This document shows positions 21,976 to 32,288 of a stretch of DNA of 64,000 nucleotides, in pieces. Source of the stretch: Isoperla grammatica (taxonomy: Eukaryota; Arthropoda; Insecta; Plecoptera; Perlodidae). The number at the start of each line of letters is the position of its first letter. Positions within the stretch are counted from its first letter, which is position 1. The notes below the pieces were generated by a model. The model made no database searches and was not told the DNA's origin. It saw nothing but the letters and a program-made list of their open reading frames with translations. Position numbers and translations under genes: made by a program. Location of the stretch: the NCBI GenBank assembly GCA_945910005.1, contig CAMDTW010000605.1, positions 1 through 64,000 on the forward strand, read 5' to 3'.

Positions 21976-22088
21976 CTCGTTTTGTCGCCTCTTACGACTA
22001 GCAGAGTCACTCTGGGCCTATTCTACCCCGGGCCGAGACGGGTCTCTTTTCGTCGCCTCTTACGACTAGCAGAGTCACTCTGGGCCTA
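21967..22088. repeat. Tandem duplication, 2 x 67 bp
   Basis: Two near-identical units containing CGCCTCTTACGACTAGCAGA lie between two oppositely oriented SINE-like fragments. Confidence 0.8.
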
Positions 22089-22530
22089 TTCTTCCCCAGC
22101 CGGACAGGTCTAGGAGGAGAAGTCAGACAAAATGCAGTCCACAACCTCCCCATTCCCTTTTCCTCCCCCTTCCTCTATCCTCACCGCCCTCCTACTTTTC
22201 CCTTTCCTCCAAACACCCCCCTATTTCATCTTCATATTTCATAGGGCCACCCTAGCCGGATTGGTCGAGGAGGAGAAGTCAGACGAAGTGCAGTCCACAC
22301 CCAAATCCCCTATCCTCCCCTTTCCCCTTTTCTCACGCGCCCTCCTACTTGCCCCTTTCCTCCAAAGAGCCCCCAACTTCATCTTCATTATCACCAACTC
22401 ATCGTCTTGATTAGCCAAGTTGCAAAAATATAAGACGTTAAGCCCAAATAATCAATTCATCCACTCATCGTCTCGATTAGCCAAGTTGCAAAAATATGAG
22501 ACGTTAAGCCCAAATATCTATCTATCAATC
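22089..22530 (+). mobile_element. SINE-like family A, two partial copies in tandem
   Basis: A first fragment (about 22089-22240) starts at AGCCGGACAGGTC. A second (22241-22530) starts at AGGGCCACCCTAGCCGGA and runs to a duplicated 3' segment, in which AAATATRAGACGTTAAGCCC occurs twice, and an ATCAATCAATCAA tail. Confidence 0.75.
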
Positions 22531-23002
22531 AATCAAAAAAATAGCCCAATAACTTGAAACAATGATTAGACATTTACTTGTGACAAACTGTAGATATTAT
22601 TTCATTTTTTGTTTCCATACTTTCATTTACGATTAGGAACAAACCATATTATACTAATTGTATGTTGTTTACATTGAATAAAAAAGAAAGTCAATTTAAA
22701 TTTATTAATTATTTAACATTATTTAACATTAATTACACAATCTTGTATTGTGGCTTTACAGCTAAGAAATGAAATGAAAGTTTACAAAATAAAAGGCGGT
22801 AAAATATTCTCCGGTATATATGTGTTGCGGCAACTCAAACAATACTTTAACATAAACCTTCTGAAATGGCCTACTATGCACTTACAATTACAATTACATT
22901 CCCACACATGGAAATCTTGTTATCATGGTAAAAAATTAACACAACTGAAGGAACCCAAAAAGATAGAAATTGAATTAGATTAGAGGCTACATTAGACTAC
23001 AG
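22531..23002. other. AT-rich spacer inside Harbinger element 1
   Basis: Separates the convergent transposase and MADF remnants. A 77-codon + ORF at 22750-22983 has no recognised motif. Confidence 0.4.
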
Positions 23003-23218
23003 CTACTCGGAATCTGTTACAAAGCTTGTGGCCAGAGAAATTAGCTTTGACTCTAATTCCAGTCTCTTTTCCCTTGAACTTTACGTACTATTGTGGCCAG
23101 ATACCTTACAAAATAGTCGGCATCGTTATCGTCGATTGGCACGTTGGCTCATTGCGTTTTTTTTTTCTTAAAGGAATTCTGTTAGTTTGTTAGATTGGTT
23201 CTCTTGAAATAAATTCAA

Positions 23219-23599
23219 TGATTGATTGATTGATTAATGGGGCTTAACGTCTCATATGTATGCAACGATGGCTAATCGAGACGATGAGCGGGTGATAATG
23301 AAGATGCGAAAGATGATAATGAAGAATAAAGCCACATCCGAATCAGATCCATTGTACGTCGCGTGAATCGTCATACGGGAGTCCAGCAAGGGAGGGCAGG
23401 GCCAAGAGGGAGGAGAAATATTCAATGGGACAGTGGGGGGAAAGGGGATTGGGGTGTGGACTGCACTTCGTCTGACTTCTCCTCCTCGACCAGTCCGGCT
23501 AGGGTGGCCCTACCAGAAGCATACGCGTCCGCCGGCATAGCTCTCGGGATCAACAAAGCACGCAAACCTGCCCACCACGATAAGGTGGCAGTCCCTGGG
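23219..23599 (-). mobile_element. SINE-like family A copy 5
   Basis: Flanked by a direct repeat AAATTCAA (23211-23218 and 23600-23607). It lies inside the third exon of the Harbinger 1 MADF gene and lacks the first four 5' bases seen in copies 3 and 6. Confidence 0.85.
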
Positions 23600-24014
23600 A
23601 AATTCAAGTCATTAACCTTAGCTTTCTTTTTAATGTGAAACTGATCGCTTGGTGGCTGTTTAAACCTTTCTTTTGGTGGTGCTTTTGATGGTGCTTTCGA
23701 CCCACTTTCAAAACTCCCCGCTGGGCTTGATGAGCCGCTTAAACTGTACGTGATGTTGCTCGTAGGTGAAGAAGTACAGCTGGAAGTGTTTGAGTACGAT
23801 TGTGGCCTACCAGGGATGGAAATTGTCTTACTGGTGCCGGGTTGGGAAGTCGGTTCTGTATTTTTCACATTTCTTGTTGTCCTGGAATAACAAAATCGTA
23901 ATTTTAATCCAAATTGTTACTAAACAACACAAAACACAAATGTTATAGGTTTTATTAATGCTTGTTTTGGTTTATAAGAAAAGCTACATTAACTAGGGCC
24001 TATAGAAGCCAAAC

Positions 24015-24100
24015 AGCTACGTCCCATCCGGGAATCAAACCCTGGATGCTTTGCAATAGAAGCAGGAATAAACCCACTACACGAACGAGCTACACATGCA
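24015..24100 (-). mobile_element. tRNA-like sequence (SINE head or tRNA pseudogene)
   Basis: The minus strand has an A-box-like TAGCTCGTTCGTGTAGTGG and a B-box-like GGTTTGATTCCCGG about 35 nt apart. The acceptor stem does not pair well, so I call it tRNA-derived and not a functional tRNA gene. Confidence 0.5.
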
Positions 24101-25084
24101 CCAGGTAGATGTAGGCTAACAAATAACATGGCTTGACAAGTATATGAATAGGCCCAAGGAATAAAATAACCTTGTGTTTAACTTACTTCCGTCTGGCAAT
24201 TAACGGCTCCATGAACAGCATGGCATCGTAGTATACCCATTTCTCTTTATGTTTGTAGCTACTGCCACTCTTGACAGGTGTCTTAATATAGTTTCTTTCC
24301 TTTACATAACGACGACGCAGGCGCTCCCAATTCCGCTGACACTCCTCTACTGCAATACAAGAATGGAGATTAACCTTCTGTTTTACAGTTTTACACATAC
24401 AAATTGTGGCTGGAAACTGACTGCTTCTTGTCATAACTTATTGCATATGTAAATTGGGGATCTGGAAGGTTTGGGCCCGAATGCATTCACTCAACCCCTC
24501 CTCAACTCAGCCTCTTCTCGTCCTTACCTAGCCACCAATCACAGAGCCATGTACATGGCAATGCCATTCCGTGATTGGTGGTTGGGCGAAGCTGGGTTGA
24601 GGAAGGCCTGAGTCTGGACTAGGCCTAGGCCTATGCACATGGACCTAAAGACGAGGGCTAGGGCCTAGACCCACTTGCGCCCTGAATTTTACAACACAAC
24701 AACAAACATTGCAGTCTGACAGCAGCTGACAGATGCTAGATATATTCTAAGTTCTCAAATATTCATCTACCGTGTCAAACAATGCCTACTTACCACTTAA
24801 ATTCAGAATGGAAGCAATCTTCAACCAACTTTGCTCCCTTACTTGATTGTTTTTATAGTCAGCATTTGATTTGTCGATCAAGTTTGGAAAATGCTCTATA
24901 AGTTGAATCAAGGTCCCGTCGATGTCCGTTTCCACCTCCTCCTCCTCACTAGCCTCTTCAAATACTGTGAAGTCTAGATCGTCGTCCATTTCAATAATGT
25001 TTTGAACGCTCAAGAGTCAAACATAACCTGACCCCCAAGACGCATGGCAGACGACGATGCATCGGAAACGGAACTATAACAAAC

Positions 25085-25260
25085 TAGAAATAAATAAATA
25101 AATAAATAAATAAACAAGTCGACAAATAAAGAAACAAATAAATAAATAAACAATTAAATAAATAAACTAATAAATACAAAAATAAATAAATAAACAAATA
25201 AATAAACAAATCAATAAATAGATAAATAAATAAATGAAATAATGGATAAATAAATAAAAA
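25085..25260. repeat. (AAATAAAC/AAAT)n microsatellite
   Basis: Runs of AAATAAAT and AAATAAAC lie immediately beyond Harbinger element 1. Confidence 0.9.
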
Positions 25261-27662
25261 GGCTATCCCATTCAGTTACAAGAACCGATTTTCAGAAGGG
25301 GACATTTGTACCATTTATTGTGTGCCTCGTTGCTATTACGGCTCTGTCGCCAATATAATAAACATGTTTAATCTATTCATAGCAGATCACTTAACCTTAA
25401 GTGGCTGTAGGTCATCAGAGTCACCATCCGTGTCAACTGTGTCTTCCCTCCGTCTCTGTCCTCCTGCCGTCTTAGAGGTAGAGGGGCGAGCATCCATTGC
25501 TTCGAGGATCCACGATTTCCGGCAGGATACATTCAAGATAAAATCCCTCCAATTTTGGACGCATTTTATCATCCCAAAAATGTCATCACGCTCAATTCTC
25601 GTTATCTAAAAGAAATATCAATCAGTATATGGTTTCATGACGCCCTCAAACTAATTACAAAACATTCACACACACCTCTAGGCCTCCATCGCTGAACAAT
25701 ATCAAATCGCACCACAGTCTATTTGATATGTTCAATTGACCCAGGATTTGGAACCAGTAATGGTGGGTCCGTTTTAGTGTAACTGCACCATTGATCAATG
25801 AAATGCCATAATTTTGTGTACGCCAATTGCCTCTTTTGGCGTCAGTTTCTCGATTGACGGTAGACATTTCACTTCTGCCAGCCCCTCATCGTTGACAAGG
25901 CCGTCAGGGCTAGCTCCCAAGTAGGGCCACTGGGATTGAACAAAGACCCCGCACGGTTCAATTCTCATCCCTGTTTGATGCTCGTACACTTCAATGGCCT
26001 TACTTTCATTGGCAACTCCATACTGAATCGCCTTAGATTTGAGAGGCTGGTTGTGGCCATACAGGATATTCTTAACCTGAAAATAAATTAATATTCCATA
26101 TAATATTATTGTGATACCGCTCCCCGCTCCACCTCCCCCCCCCCCACTACCCCCCCACTTGCCTCAACTAAAGATGAGAGATTAGAAAATTTGGGTACAT
26201 GATATTTTTATCAGTACAGTAGAAGGAATTAAGAAATTTACCGTTTCAATAGATAACTACAAGGGCAGCAATTGAGCCTATCATAATGCGATGTCCTGCT
26301 AATAATGCCCAATAGCTAAAGGTAACTAATTATACAGTACCTGATTGTGGCAAGAGGTATAAGCACGTCTGTTGTAAATGCTTCCGAAGTTCGACGCTGT
26401 AAGTCGGTTCCTGCGAGCTTCCATCCGACGTGGATCATCTCTTTGACCAACGGTGGCTCTTTCCAGGTCGGTACATTGCTGAACCGAAGCTACCTCCTCC
26501 TAAAGTTGTTCAAGAAAAACAGCCTTTTTTACTTCCAGCTCTTCTCCGTCTACATCGGGCTGCGCAGCATCCGGTCCATACTCGATATCGGGGCCCGAGT
26601 TGTCAATCTTCCGGCGTTTGGAACGACGATTTTCTTCCAGTTGGAGGCGGCGTTTGATGGCACTCGCTTTGCGTCGCTCCATGACACGTTTGAATGCCAC
26701 CCTGGGGGGTTCTATTTTTAAATTTACGCCAGGGGCTTGCACGCCACCCTGGTCCTTTGGTGTGTCCAATGGCAGCCCCAAGACACCGTCGCGTGTAGCT
26801 TCCACCACTGCCGAAGCTCAAGCGCTTTCCCCCTGTTAGTTTGGCCACTAATCCCATATAGCGTTCTGCTTGGTTGGTCGTTATGTTGTGAACTAATTCG
26901 TCTGCCTTATTGCCGAGATAAGTCGCCAAACGTTGTATCTATAATAATAAAGAAACAATATAATTCAGACTGGACTTGGAAACATTATTACAATAATGTT
27001 CAAAACATGAGAAGACACTTGCCTTGACGTTTCCATTTGAGGTACAAGGAGTATGTGTGGTCGCCGAAAACGTGATGCGGGGCCGTTGAACAAATCGCGT
27101 TTCAGCGCTTCCACGTTCCCCTTGTTATGCCGGATAGCTTGTCGAGCCCCCTTTGCTATCCTGTCAATAAGGGGTTTAAGGATTTTTCTTTCTTGTAGAG
27201 GATACAATTTCGTGTTTGTGCAGATTTTATGTAGGTTGTCCTTATAGCACCTAATAACGTGGTTTGCGCACTCCTGTTTTTCTACATATCTCCCGTATGA
27301 AACCTTCTCCCTTATTCTAGCGTATACACTACTGTCGCCGTCCCCAACCATCCATCTGTAGACCAGGCCGTGCTGTTCTCTACCTGCATTGAAGCCGTCA
27401 ACGATGCCTTGTTGCTCCACGCCAGTTGATGGTCCGGTATAATTGAGATAGCACTCGTGTTTTTTTGGGTTGTTGTCGGATAACAAGTTTTTGTACGAGC
27501 ACATGCGTAGCAATATTTATTTTTCACGCACTAAAACAATATCTTCTTTGTTCTGGCACCGATTATAACCACATGTAAAATTAGATGTTGTATCAACAAA
27601 GATTTGAATGACATAATATAATGACTAAATATAAAATATATAAATAACGGGGAAGGGGGTGG

Positions 27663-27683
27663 GTGGGGGGGGGGGGGGGGGAG
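27663..27683. repeat. Poly-G tract
   Basis: A G-run of about 20 near the Mutator-like pseudogene. Confidence 0.9.
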
Positions 27684-27864
27684 GGGTGATCATAAAAAAA
27701 ATGTTGGTTGGTGGATGCACCGAGTGCCATCAGAAAATAGGTCGTTTGCCTCAAATTGCTAAACGTTTCTTATCTTCTCCGGCTTCCTTCATTTTATTCG
27801 TCATGTACTCGGTCCAGTTCTAAAATACACACATCATTATTGATAAAGACTCGGATAATAATAC

Positions 27865-27865
27865 T

Positions 27866-27928
<63 letters not shown>

Positions 27929-28131
27929 AATATTATTAGTATGATTATTATCAAATATTATTATTATCATTATTATTATTATCATTATGATTATTATCAT
28001 TATTATTATTATCATTATTATTATTATCATTATGATTATTATCATTATGATTATTATCATTATGATTATTATTATTATCATTATGATTATTATCATTATG
28101 ATTATTATCATTATGATTATTATCATTATTA

Positions 28132-28186
<55 letters not shown>
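27865..28186. repeat. (TTA)n / (ATTATTATC)n microsatellite
   Basis: A long TTA repeat with TCA and TGA variants, inside an intron of the Mutator-like pseudogene. ORFs of I, N or Y repeats here are artefacts. Confidence 0.98.
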
Positions 28187-28187
<1 letters not shown>

Positions 28188-29035
28188 GTTACTGTAAAAA
28201 CAGAATTGTACCTTTCCTATTTTAAGTTCATGTCTCATAAACTTTCCTTGGCTCTAGGTAGGTACGTCCATTAGAGCCAAAAGCTCTTCTAACTGAGAGT
28301 AGCCGATATCAATGGACAGAGACCCCCAAACAGCAGCGTCGTTGATTGTGTCCCTTTTGTCGAGCCGTTCAGTGGAAACGCGGTACTCTCGGCCACATGT
28401 TTTACACTGGTGCACTAGGATGGACGCGAGACCACATTTTACCTCACGCACTAACTCAAATTTGCCATACGTGCACGTGGTCGGGTGTGAGGCCATAAGG
28501 ATGTATTGCTGAGCCACGTATCCTAAAACTACAATTCGATAACCTGAAATTAGAGGCTTCGTCATTGGCTCACCACCGATATCGATGTCGCCCTCTGTTA
28601 ACTACCAAGGGTCCTAGATCTTCATCTGGTCCCCATTGTTGGGGCATATTATTAGGCTCATTACATTCGGGCACTTCTTGCTGTGTGTCAGTCCTATGAA
28701 ATAATACCATATTCTTTTCATTACACTTAACAGAACGATAATTATACAAGTAAGCTGTCCCGTAGGGGAACAGCCATCTAACAGTGGTGTATTGAGGCCG
28801 TAACGTCGGTCTGCTTAATTTCGAGCCCGAACGATGTCCCGCCACTTTTTTCTATTCTAATATTTTAATGGTTCGAGCTTCGAATGCGTTCACGAAGTTT
28901 AAAAAGATGAATATTTGTGTTTGGAAATATTGTAAAAAGAAATAATATGTATGCTCTTTTTAAAAACATACCATTAGCCTTCAGTCATATTGCGATAAAT
29001 CAGGTTTGAGCTGAAATGTTTGCTTTGTTCAATCA

Positions 29036-30462
29036 TAGAGATATATACTACTTCGTAGAGAGACGTAACTCAATGCTATCGAGGCGTACACAAAGTTGTT
29101 CTCGTCTGTAACGTCACACCGCTGTGCATGCTGCGGAAATCGGCCATGTTGGCCCCGTAAATCTTGTGTATTGGTTTGTTTACTTGGTCAATAGTGTGTA
29201 GATTAAAGGCTTTATTCAATTCTCCCTGTATATTTCTATAGTTCTGAGGTAAATACATGATTGAGTGATGTCGGAAGGAGATATTTACATATTTATATCC
29301 TATACTAATAAAACAATGAACTTAAAGCTCAATTCTCCAGCGAGAGCCCTAGGCCTAGGGCCTACACTATATTAATAACACAATTACCTTCAAGCTTAGG
29401 TAAATGGCCATAACACCATAACATAGGGCCTAGGCCTAGGCTTTACGCCTACATTAGCCTATACTAATAAAACAATTAACTTCAAGCTCAATTCGCCAGC
29501 TTGGCCCTAGGCCTAGGCCTGTGGCCTTTATTGATCTAGGCCTATATCTACGATTACAAATCACAATGTAACCACAAACAATATGCCATCAACTTTGTAT
29601 TAGCGCACACTATAAACTACATTGTCACAGCAAACAATCCACTAAAAGTTACAACATTAAGAACAATCCTCAATCACGAAGCAAAAGAAGAGGCACACGA
29701 ACGTGAAAATTTAAATTTTTTGATCACCTGTTTTCCACTTTCTTAATAATATAAAAAATAAAAAAAAATGAACAGTACAATAGTCAACTCTTACATCTGG
29801 GTAAAATCTCCGTTACTGAAAAAATGGAGCGAAGACCTTAAGTCTTGAGGAAGTATCTTATTATTTGTTTTGTGTTTTATTGGTTGTTTTATTGTGCTTC
29901 ATGTGATATGATGTGTTTATTATAGACCAGTAAGTATGTAATAAAAATATTGAACAATAAAAAAAAAAAAAAAAAAAAAAAAATGCCATTGTGTCATAAT
30001 GAAGTGAAAAATAGTTCAACCATTCTGATCATGTTGGCAAAACAAATTAGGGAATAACCTATATAAATTTCAAAATGGAATGATATAATTTTGTACAGAG
30101 CTTACTTCTCCTAGGCCTAGCTAGCCCAGGCTTACCTTAACTATGGAAATATGGAATATGTCACATGTTGTTTGGACACAGCTTTTAGCTGAAATTAAAA
30201 CGGAGTGATTATGATATTAATACGTTCATACTATGGAACAAACCTTGAATATTTCCAGCAGCCATTTCGTCAAAACGGATGAGTGTATGACATGTCAAGC
30301 GCACATGGCTATGGAACACGCGTGTTATTCAGATGTAAACAAACCCGGAGATGGTCCAACATGGCGGCCGCGCGCACCGAGGCCTATTCGGGATCGAGCG
30401 AGCATAGGTCGCCTACTCGCCGCTCAGTTACGTCTCTCTACGAAGTAGTATATATCTCTATG
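29036..30462. mobile_element. Non-autonomous Mutator-like element (MULE), 1.43 kb
   Basis: Flanked by a perfect 9-bp direct repeat GTTCAATCA (29027-29035 and 30463-30471). Inverted ends of about 130-150 bp start with a near-perfect outer 35 bp (AGAGATATATACTACTTCGT) and stay related inward (GGCCATGTTGG, TTTGTTTAC). A 9-bp duplication with long TIRs is the Mutator signature. The interior has no transposase. It holds diverged repeats with ACTAATAAAACAAT and GGCCTAGG words, and an AATAAA run into A24 near 29957-29983. Confidence 0.85.
29957..29983 (+). repeat. Poly-A tract after AATAAA
   Basis: The sequence GAACAATAAA runs into about 24 A inside the non-autonomous MULE. It may mark a reverse-transcribed 3' end captured by the element, or it may be a simple A-run. 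Confidence 0.6.
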
Positions 30463-30689
30463 GTTCAATCACGTCTCACTGGGCAATGTTCTTGGAAACC
30501 CGTGCCTGTTGGCGCGACATGGGCACTTCAATCACAAGAAGTCTCGCAATACATGATAACGTCGCTAATGTGTTGTTGCGTCGCGACTTATTATTATTAC
30601 TATTATTTCTGTGTAAAATGTAAAAAAAAAAAAAATACATTTTAGGCTAACTAGGTAAAGGAAGGAAGTGTTCTGTATACGACCAACTT

Positions 30690-31680
30690 AGTTCTGGTAA
30701 TTCTTCATCCGTTCACGTAACTTCCAGTGTCCCACAAGGGTCTTTACTTGGGTTACTTCTTTTTGTTATGTATGTCAATGACATTTCATCTTGTTTTAAA
30801 CAGTCCAAGTCCATTATGTATGCTGATGATTTAAAACTGTTTTGGCCAATCTTTACAGAAGTAGATTGTGATCTACAGCAGGATATCTCCGCTTTGTTCG
30901 TTTGGTGTAGTACATGGAAACTTAAATTAAATATATCCAAGTGCAATGTAATCACGTTTACTAACAAAGAGAAGAAATATATAGGGCATGTATATAAACT
31001 GGATAATTCAAATCTTGACCGAGTAAATCAAATAAAATACCTACGGTAATACGACGGTAATCTGGAATCCGAACTTCTCACACGTGACCAACTCTAATCG
31101 GGTAGAATCTGTGAAGCAAAGTTTTATGAAACTTATGTGTTTTAAAACAAATACGGTGTACCATAGGTCTAACTATAGCAAGTTCTCTCTTGACTTCCAT
31201 CTGCAAAATCTTAATACTAGGCGACAGTGCTCCGAGCTTGTATTCCTTTACAAGATTGTTAACAATGTCTATGACTCGGACCTCCTGTTCGATATCAACT
31301 TCCGTGTGGCAGGTAAATCCACCCGCTGTCTTGACATATTCAAAGTCCCTCGAAGTCGTATTAATATTCAAAAGTTTTCATGTCTTAATCGTTTACGGTT
31401 CACGTTCAATTCTGCTGTTAACACTGAAGTTGGTATCCACAATGTATCTCTAAATGAATATATGAGATTAATTAGCATTAGTTGTTAGCAGTAGTAGCAG
31501 TAGTTAGTTAAGTAGCATTAACTGTTGCTGGCATTTTGACTTGTTCCTTTGTTATTTTGTAGATTTTTTAATTTTGTCTGTGTGTGTTATTGTGTCTATT
31601 GTCCAATTTATTGAATTGCACTCGTGGGACCTTGGTCCTGTAGTCAATAAAGATGTAATAATAATAATAAATATAATAAA
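30690..31680 (+). pseudogene. LINE reverse-transcriptase remnant (jockey-like)
   Basis: The first frame has SVPQGSLLGLLLFVMYVNDI and the catalytic box YADDLKLFW (near 30820-30845), then CSTWKLKLNISKCNVITFT. After IKYLR (31049) about 100 residues are missing, and another frame resumes at TVIWNPNFSHVTNSNRVESV. It continues through RRQCSELVFLYKIVNN to a C-terminus with FRVAGKSTRCLDIFKVPRSR and stops at 31488. The 3' end has TCAATAAAGATG and an (ATAA)n tail near 31655-31690. It is 5'-truncated and internally deleted. Confidence 0.85.
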
Positions 31681-31732
31681 TAATAAATAATAACAATATA
31701 TACAGTGTATACTATGAACAAGTACTAATAGG

Positions 31733-31930
31733 ACAGTAACGGCTGAAGTTGAACAAGGTACCTCATGGAAATACTTGACATTACATCCGTATTGTCCGTA
31801 TAACATGTAAACACCGGCTTTGACCGAGATTGATGACTGTTTACTTGTAACATGTGATTAGTGAAGTTAAATAAGGTAGACACATGGAAATACTTGACAT
31901 TACGTCCGTATAACATGTTAACGCCGGTTT
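31733..31930. repeat. Tandem duplication, about 2 x 115 bp
   Basis: CATGGAAATACTTGACATTA and GTCCGTATAACATGT recur at about 31764 and 31880 with small changes. This abuts the 3' tail of the LINE at 31930. Confidence 0.75.
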
Positions 31931-32288
31931 TGTTTGTTTGTTTTTGTTTGTTGTCTTTATTTGCAACAGTACAAAGTACCACAATGGCAAATACAATAGA
32001 ACAAGAATAAATACAGTTTACAATTAATATTAAATATATATGTATAAAAGAAGTGTAATAAGAACACGATGGTCAGAAATAGATTTACAAACTACATACT
32101 AGACATTATATCGGGTAGTATAACAGAACAACCGCGATATTACACATTACAATTATATATTCAATGCACTATTTAGTATATGAAACACAACTTCACAACG
32201 TGCACACTCGCTTATTCTTATATATCAAAACACACACACGCAAACTCACACACATACACCTACACAAAGAAACATATACATAGAAGAG

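Larger units (their letters stand above)
23003..24989 (-). pseudogene. MADF-domain partner gene of Harbinger element 1, broken
   Basis: Exons at 24794-24989 (LIQLIEHFPNLIDKSNADYK), 24187-24349 (163 nt; VEECQRNWERLRRRYVKER and KWVYYDAMLFMEPLIARRK) and 23003-23881. The first two form a MADF DNA-binding domain, a Myb/SANT relative. Exon 2 has the same length as in the intact copy at 59841-60003. The last exon is split by a SINE-like insertion at 23221-23599 after KKKAKVNDLN and picks up a stop and frameshifts beyond it. Its end is still recognisable (SKLISLATSFVTDSE before TAG, compare GKLVQLALSYVSDSE in element 2). In Harbinger elements this second protein helps the transposase bind the ends and enter the nucleus. 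Confidence 0.85.
19309..24995. mobile_element. Harbinger element 1, degenerate
   Basis: The left end is TTA (19306-19308) followed by TGGTCGGTTTACACAG, matching the left end of Harbinger element 2 at 56323 (TGGTGGGTTTACAC). Inside are a broken transposase on + and a broken MADF gene on -, in the same convergent order and with the same exon lengths as element 2. No right TIR was found near 25.0 kb; microsatellite DNA begins there, so the end may have been lost. Several SINE-like copies interrupt it. Confidence 0.75.
25387..28845 (-). pseudogene. Mutator-like transposase domain plus YqaJ nuclease, decayed
   Basis: From the N-terminus, a block at about 28254-28845 contains FELVREVKCGLAS, CKTCGREYRV and DIGYSQLEELLALMD. 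A fragment at about 27760-27825 reads NWTEYMTNKMKEAGEDKKRL, then TGA. The block at 26965-27527 contains KNKYCYACART, HECYLNYTGPSTG, GDGDSSVYARIRE and ECANHVIRCYKDNLHK. Next comes KADELVHNITTNQAERYMGL with GSYTRRCLGAAIG near 26840-26940. Last is a YqaJ region with RLTASNFGSIYNRRAYTSCH (near 26345-26420), AIQYGVANESKAIEVYE and the nuclease motif SPDGLVNDEGLAEVKC (near 25870-25915). This order matches invertebrate proteins joining a Mutator-like transposase domain to a YqaJ-type nuclease. Breaks include frameshifts near 27500 and 25830 and the TGA after RLAI. Several splice sites still look usable. Confidence 0.75.

Noticed and set aside
21790..22113. Conserved MANRDDERVIM protein seen in several places
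   Set aside because: It is the antisense frame of SINE family A; every occurrence coincides with a copy of the element and none has its own gene context.
24015..24100. Functional tRNA gene on the minus strand
   Set aside because: A and B boxes are visible but the acceptor and D arms are not convincing.
25322..25609. 95-aa + strand ORF
   Set aside because: Antisense to the C-terminal part of the YqaJ-bearing pseudogene on the minus strand.
27794..28274. Poly-I, poly-N and poly-Y proteins
   Set aside because: Translations of an ATT/TTA microsatellite in several frames.
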